Below are positions 6,510-10,718 of a stretch of 10,718 nucleotides of DNA, one piece after another. Position numbers and translations under genes: made by a program. Positions within the stretch are counted from its first letter, which is position 1. Each line of letters begins with the position of its first letter. Source of the DNA: an uncultured Burkholderiales bacterium (lineage in GTDB: Bacteria; Pseudomonadota; Gammaproteobacteria; Burkholderiales; Burkholderiaceae_E); contig CAIXXI010000285.1 in the NCBI GenBank assembly GCA_903923345.1, positions 1 to 10,718 on the forward strand. The letters run 5' to 3'. The notes under the pieces are model-generated. The model saw only the letters and a list, made by a program, of their open reading frames with translations. It did no database searches and was not told the DNA's origin.

Positions 6510-6991
6510 CGCTCACCCGATGCGCTGTGTGCATCCAGCGCAAGCCATCGTGCCGTGCCGTCTGAGGCTTCATCTGCAAAGTCCAGTCGGATGCGCAGGT
6601 CGGGGCCGGGCAGGTCGGGGCCTGCATGTTGGGGCCATTCGACCAGACAGACACCCGGGCCACCGAAATAATCCGTGAAGCCGCTGTCGCGCCATTGATG
6701 ACCGCTGGAGAACCGATACAAGTCAAAATGATAGACCGGGAATGCAGGCAGGTCGTAGGGTTCAAGCAGGGTAAAGGTCGGGCTTTTCACCCGACCGACA
6801 TGACCCAGTTCTGCGAGCAGACAGCGCACCAGCGTGGTCTTTCCGACCCCAAGCCCGCCTTCGAGCCAGATGACCATTCCCGGCTCCAATGCCCGGGCGA
6901 GCCGGCGCGCCAGTGCTGCGGTGGCGGCCTCGTCAGGCAGCCGCCGACGCAACGACGCACGCGTGTCTGCGGTTTGATCAGGCTGAAGCAT
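6482..6991 (-). CDS. tsaE: tRNA threonylcarbamoyladenosine biosynthesis ATPase TsaE
   Basis: P-loop ATPase that works with TsaB and TsaD to put the t6A modification on A37 of ANN-decoding tRNAs in the cytoplasm. The 169 residues show Walker A GGLGVGKTT (G45, G50, K51, T52), the family motif VKSPTFTLLEPY (68-79), HFDLYR (88-93) and VEWP (about 117-120). The residue after the first Walker A Gly is Gly rather than the Asp usual in TsaE (GDLGAGKT), a mild change. E. coli TsaE is 153 residues; the excess here is an N-terminal tail of about 15 and a C-terminal Ala/Ser-rich tail that overlaps the amiC start by 28 bp. It is the first gene of the tsaE-amiC-chrA run and is divergent from queG, 64 bp away. 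The ATG at 6991 has only a weak Shine-Dalgarno-like AGGT upstream. Confidence 0.95.
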   Translation of the reverse strand: MLQPDQTADTRASLRRRLPDEAATAALARRLARALEPGMVIWLEGGLGVGKTTLVRCLLAELGHVGRVKSPTFTLLEPYDLPAFPVYHFDLYRFSSGHQWRDSGFTDYFGGPGVCLVEWPQHAGPDLPGPDLRIRLDFADEASDGTARWLALDAHSASGERCVSAAAES

Positions 6992-7000
6992 GGTCGAACC

Positions 7001-7006
7001 TACAAT
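7001..7006 (+). promoter_or_regulatory. probable -10 element (TACAAT) for queG
   Basis: TACAAT lies in the 64-bp gap between divergent tsaE and queG, 49 bases before the queG ATG. The best upstream hexamer, TTGATC at 6974-6979, is 21 bases away, which is too far for a standard spacer, so the -35 is weak. Position and sequence are otherwise as expected for a sigma-70 promoter. Confidence 0.4.
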
Positions 7007-7055
7007 GGGCGGATGACAGCGGCACGGCAGGTCTCATGACGGATGGATCAGTCCC

Positions 7056-8162
7056 ATGACGGTTGATACGGATGTCACGACGGTATCAGCGCCCGAGGGC
7101 GGTTGGGTCGAGCGGCTTCGGGTGATGGCGGCCGCACTCGGCTTCGCCTCGCTGGGTGTGGCCGATGTCGATCTGTCAGATGCCGAACCCGGCCTGGCCC
7201 GCTGGCTCGCCGAGGGTTTTCACGGCGAGATGGATTATATGGCCCGCCATGGCATGACCCGCGCACGAGCGGCTGAGCTGGTGCCCGGCACGGTGAGGGC
7301 GATCATGGTGAGCATCGACTACACGCCCGATGACCCGCTCTGGATCGATCAGGCCTGGGCCAACCTTGCGCAATCCGAGCGCGCCTATGTGTCGCGCTAC
7401 GCCCTGGGTCGGGACTATCACAAGGTGGTTCGCTCCCGTTTGGCCGCGCTGGGCGCGGGTCTGCAGCGCGAGATCGGCCCCTTTGGCTGGCGGGCCTTTT
7501 GCGACTCGGCACCGGTGCTGGAGGTCGAGCTCGCGCAACGCGCCGGTCTGGGCTGGCGCGGCAAGCACACCCTGATGCTCTCGCGCGAGGGCGGCTCCAT
7601 GCGCTTCATCGGTACGCTCTACACCGACCTGCCCTTGCCGGTGGATGCGCCGGTGGATAACCACTGCGGCCGTTGTACCGCGTGCCTGGACGCCTGCCCC
7701 ACCCAGGCCATCGTCGCGCCCTACCGCCTCGATGCGCGCCGCTGCGTGTCGTATCTCACCATCGAACTCAAAGGCGCCATTCCATTGGAGTTTCGCGAGG
7801 CGATCGGCAATCGGATCTATGGATGTGACGATTGCCAGCTCGCCTGCCCCTGGAACAAGTTTGCGGTGGCTGCATCGGCGCCCGACTTTGCGGTGCGCAA
7901 CCGGCTCGATCAATCGACACTGCTCGAGCTGTTCGCCTGGGACCAGGTGCGCTTTGAATCGGCCTTCGAAGGCTCGGCCATTCGCCGCATCGGCCATGAG
8001 CGGTGGTTGCGCAACATCGCGGTGGCGCTGGGCAACGCGCCCTCGAGCGATGCAGTGATCGCTGCCCTGCGCGCGCGAGAGCATGATCCGTCCGCACTGG
8101 TGGCCGAGCATGTGCGCTGGGCCTTGGGTCGACACGGGCAATCAGCGTTTGCAGATCCTTAG
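7056..8162 (+). CDS. queG: epoxyqueuosine reductase QueG
   Basis: Cobalamin and iron-sulfur enzyme that reduces epoxyqueuosine to queuosine at position 34 of tRNAs for Asp, Asn, His and Tyr, the last step of queuosine synthesis. The 368 residues match the 379 of E. coli QueG. The N-terminal cobalamin-binding part has the conserved FCDSAPVLE with D150 as the likely proton donor, and GLGWRGKHTL (164-173). The ferredoxin-like part has two [4Fe-4S] sets: CGRCTACLDACP (C204, C207, C210, C214) plus C230 and CDDCQLACPWN (C257, C260, C264). The C-terminal about 90 residues (IGHERWLRNIAVALGN and after) form the HEAT-like tRNA-binding region. ATG 7056 has GGATGG 9 bases upstream. The nearby ATGs at 7036 and 7043 are in other frames. 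It is divergent from tsaE and converges on the permease gene with 6 bp between stops. Confidence 0.96.
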   Translation: MTVDTDVTTVSAPEGGWVERLRVMAAALGFASLGVADVDLSDAEPGLARWLAEGFHGEMDYMARHGMTRARAAELVPGTVRAIMVSIDYTPDDPLWIDQAWANLAQSERAYVSRYALGRDYHKVVRSRLAALGAGLQREIGPFGWRAFCDSAPVLEVELAQRAGLGWRGKHTLMLSREGGSMRFIGTLYTDLPLPVDAPVDNHCGRCTACLDACPTQAIVAPYRLDARRCVSYLTIELKGAIPLEFREAIGNRIYGCDDCQLACPWNKFAVAASAPDFAVRNRLDQSTLLELFAWDQVRFESAFEGSAIRRIGHERWLRNIAVALGNAPSSDAVIAALRAREHDPSALVAEHVRWALGRHGQSAFADP

Positions 8163-8168
8163 GCGGCC

Positions 8169-9062
8169 TTATCGGGCCCAGACCAGCCACAAGGGCAGCG
8201 TGATCGCGCTGATCAGGGTTGATGCAGTGATCAGCCGGGCCACATAAGGTCCGTCGCTGCCCATGCGGGTGGCGAGGATGTAGCAGGCCGATGCGCTGGG
8301 CACGGCCCCAAACAGCACCAGAACCTGCGTGGCCAGCGGCGCCAGCCCGAGCGCCCGCGCAATCACCAAAGCCGCCATCGGCATGGCCAGCAGCTTCACC
8401 ATCACCGCATAGCGGGCAAAGCCATCGTCGCCGCGCGCACCTGAAGGCTTGAGGCCCGCGCCGACCAGAATCAGGCCCAGTGCGATCGAGGCTGCGCCCA
8501 TCCGATTGAGGAAGGCGGTGAGTGGTTCGGGCATCTCGATGCCAGTGAGGTTGGCGGCCAGCCCGCAGGCGGTGGCCAGCACGAGTGGGTTGCGCAGCAG
8601 GGCCTTGAGGACGCCCGCGCCGCTGTTGCGGGCCAGGAACCAGACCGCGGCAATGTTGCCGGTGGGCACGGCGACAGCGACCATGACCGCGCACAGGGCC
8701 ACCCCGGCATCGCCACCGATCCGATGGGCCAGTGCGAGTGCGACATACGAGTTGAATCGGAAGGCGCATTGCACCGCGCCGCCAAAGCGACGGCTCTCGA
8801 TACCGAATATGCGCCCGCCGAGCGCACCCAGTGCAATGCCGAACAGCAGCACCGCCAGCACGCCCAGCGCGAAGGGCGCTGCGCTGCTCGGGTCGATCCG
8901 GTTGCGCACGATGGCGGTGAACAGCAGCGCCGGAAAGAGCACGTAATAGACGAGCTTTTCGAGGCTGCTCCAGAAGCCCTCGGCCCAGTCGACCCATCGG
9001 GCCAGGGCAGCGCCGGTGGCAATCAGGGCCAGATCCGGCAGGAGCAGCAGGAGCGTGTTCAT
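8169..9062 (-). CDS. AEC-family (auxin efflux carrier-like) permease
   Basis: Inner-membrane secondary transporter of the AEC/bile-acid-sodium-symporter-like fold; bacterial members move organic acids such as malate or malonate, or are uncharacterised. The 297 residues contain about ten hydrophobic segments from residue 2 to the C-terminus. Family hallmarks are LEKLVYYVLFPALLF (about 34-48), CAFRFNSYVALALA (about 99-112), NPLVLATACGL and, near the end, GAVPSASACYILATRMGSD followed by ITASTLISAITLPLW. ATG 9062 is chosen because the first membrane segment begins immediately (MNTLLLLLPDLAL). In-frame starts at 9125 and 9161 would add a Ser/Pro-rich leader and overlap xerD. No Shine-Dalgarno is visible; the bases just upstream are C-rich. 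It is divergent from xerD and convergent with queG. Substrate cannot be told from sequence. Confidence 0.88.
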   Translation of the reverse strand: MNTLLLLLPDLALIATGAALARWVDWAEGFWSSLEKLVYYVLFPALLFTAIVRNRIDPSSAAPFALGVLAVLLFGIALGALGGRIFGIESRRFGGAVQCAFRFNSYVALALAHRIGGDAGVALCAVMVAVAVPTGNIAAVWFLARNSGAGVLKALLRNPLVLATACGLAANLTGIEMPEPLTAFLNRMGAASIALGLILVGAGLKPSGARGDDGFARYAVMVKLLAMPMAALVIARALGLAPLATQVLVLFGAVPSASACYILATRMGSDGPYVARLITASTLISAITLPLWLVWAR

Positions 9063-9080
9063 GGAAGGGGGCGGTGTGGG

Positions 9081-9100
9081 CGCTCGGCTATAGTCGAGCG
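9081..9100. promoter_or_regulatory. 20-bp near-perfect palindrome over the divergent permease/xerD promoters
   Basis: CGCTCGgCTATAGtCGAGCG is a dyad with nine of ten base pairs matched. The only mismatch is the G/T pair shown in lower case. Its centre CTATAG supplies a plus-strand -10-like TATAGT (9089-9094), 36 bases before the xerD GTG, and an overlapping minus-strand TATAGC, about 20 bases before the permease ATG. No good -35 is seen on either side. It may be a repressor operator covering both promoters or simply two back-to-back -10 elements. Confidence 0.5.
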
Positions 9101-9114
9101 GACCAGACGATAGC

Positions 9115-9122
9115 AGAGAGGA
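9115..9122 (+). promoter_or_regulatory. ribosome binding site deciding the xerD GTG start
   Basis: AGAGAGGA ends 8 bases before GTG 9131. The farther in-frame GTG at 9074 has no such site and lies upstream of the palindrome and likely -10, so the shorter protein is favoured. Confidence 0.6.
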
Positions 9123-9130
9123 CATCGGGC

Positions 9131-10069
9131 GTGACCCTGGCCCAGACCGAATCCGGACCACGCGCCGCTGAGCCGCCCGATCCTGCCGATGTGCAGGCGC
9201 TGGCCGCTTTTTGCGATGCCATCTGGCTCGAGGACGGGCTGTCGCGCAACACCCTCGAAGCCTATCGCCGCGATCTGGCCATGCTGGCGCAATGGCTTGC
9301 CACTCACGAGCGCACGCTGCTGGACGCGGCCGAACCCGATCTGCAGGGCTACATTGCCGCGCGCCATGCCGGATCGAAGGCCACCAGCAGCAACCGCAGG
9401 CTGACGGTCTTCAGACGTTTCTATCGATGGTTGATGCGTGAGCAAAAACGTCAGGACGATCCGACCCAGCGCATCGTCGCGGCCCGGCAATCCCTGCGCT
9501 TTCCCAAGTCTTTGACCGAGGGTCAGGTTGAATCCCTGCTGGCTGCGCCCGATGTCGGTACGCCACTCGGACTGCGCGACCGCGCGATGCTCGAGACCCT
9601 GTATGCCACCGGCCTGCGCGTGTCCGAGCTGATTGGACTGTCGGCGGTGTCGGTCAGCCTGGTCGACGGGGTGATCCGTGTGGTCGGTAAGGGCGATAAA
9701 GAACGGCTGGTGCCCCTGGGCGAGGAGGCCCGACGCTGGATCGAGCGCTATCTGCGCGAATCGCGCCCCGAGTTGCTGGGTGCGCGTTCCAGCGATGCGC
9801 TGTTCATCACCGCGCGCGCCGCCGCCATGACCCGACAGATGTTCTGGACCCTGATCAAGCGGCATGCGCAGGTGGCGGGCATCAATGCGCCGCTGTCGCC
9901 GCACACACTGCGCCATGCCTTTGCCACGCACCTGCTAAACCATGGCGCAGACCTGCGCGTGGTACAGATGCTGCTGGGGCATGCCGATATCTCCACCACC
10001 CAGATCTACACGCATGTGGCGCGAGAACGGCTCAAGGCCTTGCATGCACAGCATCATCCGCGGGGCTGA
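9131..10069 (+). CDS. xerD: site-specific tyrosine recombinase XerD
   Basis: Partner of XerC that resolves chromosome dimers at dif near the septum, under FtsK control. From GTG 9131 the protein is 312 residues against 298 in E. coli. Residues about 20-105 form the SAM-like core-binding domain (LSRNTLEAYRRDL, 37-49). The catalytic domain has the full set: R163 (ATGLRVSEL), K187 (VGKGDKERLVPLGEEA), H258 and R261 (SPHTLRHAFATHLL), H284 (LLGHADISTTQ) and nucleophile Y293 (IYTHV). The C-terminal tail LKALHAQHHPRG is the XerD-specific one; this and RLVPLGEEA separate it from XerC and from phage integrases. An AGAGAGGA site 8 bases upstream supports this GTG start. It is divergent from the permease and 40 bp upstream of a panE-like gene that may be co-transcribed. 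It is a housekeeping recombinase, so it is not evidence of a mobile element. Confidence 0.95.
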   Translation: MTLAQTESGPRAAEPPDPADVQALAAFCDAIWLEDGLSRNTLEAYRRDLAMLAQWLATHERTLLDAAEPDLQGYIAARHAGSKATSSNRRLTVFRRFYRWLMREQKRQDDPTQRIVAARQSLRFPKSLTEGQVESLLAAPDVGTPLGLRDRAMLETLYATGLRVSELIGLSAVSVSLVDGVIRVVGKGDKERLVPLGEEARRWIERYLRESRPELLGARSSDALFITARAAAMTRQMFWTLIKRHAQVAGINAPLSPHTLRHAFATHLLNHGADLRVVQMLLGHADISTTQIYTHVARERLKALHAQHHPRG

Positions 10070-10109
10070 TCGGTCTGCGCCCGGCAACACACGAGGGAGT
10101 GAAGTTCAC

Positions 10110-10718
10110 ATGAAGGTCTGCATCATCGGTCTGGGGTCGATTGGCGGCTACCTGGCTCACCGCATGGCTCAAGCCGGGGGCGATGTCTGCGCCGTGGCGC
10201 GTGGAGCCACCTTGAAGTCGGTGCAGGAGCAGGGCCTGCTGCTGAGCCATGTCGACACGGCTGAGCAGGTCAGTTCGGTGCCACTGACGGTGAGTGACTC
10301 ACCCGCGCAACTGGGGCCGCAGGACCTGGTCATCGTGGCGCTCAAGACCACCGCACTCGATGCGCTGCCGTCGCTGATCGGCCCGCTGCTGGGCCCGCAG
10401 ACGATGGCGTTGTGGGCGATGAATGGCGTGCCCTATTGGCTGATGAAGGGCCTGGATGCGCGCTGGCAAGGCATCCGCCTTGAGGCGACCGATCCGGGCG
10501 GGCGGCTCGAGGCTGCAATCGATCCGAGCCGGATCATCGGCTGCGTTGCGCACATGGCCGCGTCCTGCCCGCACCCGGGCCATGTGGTGCAGGCCTTCGG
10601 TGATCGCTTCATCATCGGTGAGCTCGGCGGCGCGCAGACCGCGCGTCTGGCTGCGGTCACGCAGGCGCTCTCGGTGCCCGGCATCGGGCTGGAGGTGTCC
10701 GACTCGATCGAGGAGGCG
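10110..10718 (+). CDS. panE: 2-dehydropantoate 2-reductase family protein (PanE/ApbA-like), 3' end outside window
   Basis: NADPH-dependent reductase that in the classic case turns ketopantoate into pantoate for pantothenate and CoA synthesis. The 203 codons in the window are open to the last base, so the C-terminus is cut by the window edge. Seen are the Rossmann motif GLGSIGG (7-13), R31 at the place that commonly binds the NADP 2'-phosphate, K79 (VALKTT, equivalent to E. coli K72) and N105 (MNGVPYW, equivalent to N98). The second catalytic Lys would lie just past the window end. The segment DPGGRLEAAIDPSRIIGC identifies a subgroup common in proteobacteria alongside true PanE, so a reductase of another 2-oxo acid is possible. 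GAGGGAG lies about 10 bases before the ATG, a loose Shine-Dalgarno. It follows xerD by 40 bp on the same strand. Confidence 0.85.
   Translation, partial: MKVCIIGLGSIGGYLAHRMAQAGGDVCAVARGATLKSVQEQGLLLSHVDTAEQVSSVPLTVSDSPAQLGPQDLVIVALKTTALDALPSLIGPLLGPQTMALWAMNGVPYWLMKGLDARWQGIRLEATDPGGRLEAAIDPSRIIGCVAHMAASCPHPGHVVQAFGDRFIIGELGGAQTARLAAVTQALSVPGIGLEVSDSIEEA

Noticed and set aside
4794..6671. 625-codon open frame on the plus strand, antisense to tsaE, amiC and chrA
   Set aside because: The opposite strand carries three proteins with full family motifs. The antisense translation is rich in Arg, His and Gln with no domain, a usual shadow in GC-rich DNA.
7768..8997. 409-codon minus-strand frame across queG and the permease gene
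   Set aside because: It is an alternative frame of the permease gene and antisense to queG, with Arg-rich composition and no recognisable motif.
9059..9931. 290-codon minus-strand frame antisense to xerD
   Set aside because: XerD on the plus strand has all catalytic residues. The antisense product resembles no family and is explained by codon bias.
9131..10069. Tyrosine recombinase as a sign of an integron, phage or genomic island
   Set aside because: The tail, the motifs and the length are those of housekeeping XerD. No att-like repeats, tRNA gene or phage genes are nearby.

Overview
The window is a gene-dense, GC-rich stretch of a bacterial chromosome. Almost every base is coding and gaps are mostly under 120 bp. 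The E. coli-like carbonic anhydrase Can, the XerD recombinase, the QueG/TsaE/periplasmic amidase group and a Tat-exported AMIN-domain amidase all point to a Gram-negative proteobacterium. A betaproteobacterium, probably Burkholderiales-like, is my best guess from composition and gene style, but no rRNA or marker settles it. I found no tRNA, rRNA, CRISPR array, insertion sequence or phage gene.

Layout, left to right. (1) Bases 1-1146 (+): the C-terminal part of a large Upf1-like superfamily 1 helicase, cut by the window edge. (2) Bases 1160-2769 (-): a short-chain dehydrogenase (SDR) followed by the beta-carbonic anhydrase can, probably one transcript. (3) Bases 2883-3668 (+): a second SDR, divergent from the first. 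(4) Bases 3690-6991 (-): tsaE, amiC and chrA read in that order as a likely operon, with tsaE and amiC overlapping. (5) Bases 7056-8162 (+): queG, divergent from tsaE. (6) Bases 8169-9062 (-): an AEC-family permease, convergent with queG. (7) Bases 9131-10069 (+): xerD, divergent from the permease. (8) Bases 10110-10718 (+): the N-terminal two thirds of a PanE/ApbA-like ketopantoate reductase, cut by the right edge.

The right half is core housekeeping: tRNA modification (TsaE for t6A, QueG for queuosine), septal peptidoglycan splitting (AmiC), chromosome dimer resolution (XerD) and probably pantothenate synthesis. The left half looks more variable: helicase, two SDRs, a CO2/bicarbonate enzyme and a chromate exporter. 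The boundary falls at the amiC-chrA junction, where a 13-bp tandem repeat covers the amiC stop codon and where many proteobacteria carry mutL instead.

I do not see a new defence or mobile system. The most unusual small features are a 20-bp near-perfect palindrome centred on the promoter region between the permease and xerD, the tandem repeat behind amiC, a duplicated DPLAALI motif in the AmiC linker, and the replacement of the usual catalytic Asn in both divergent SDRs.
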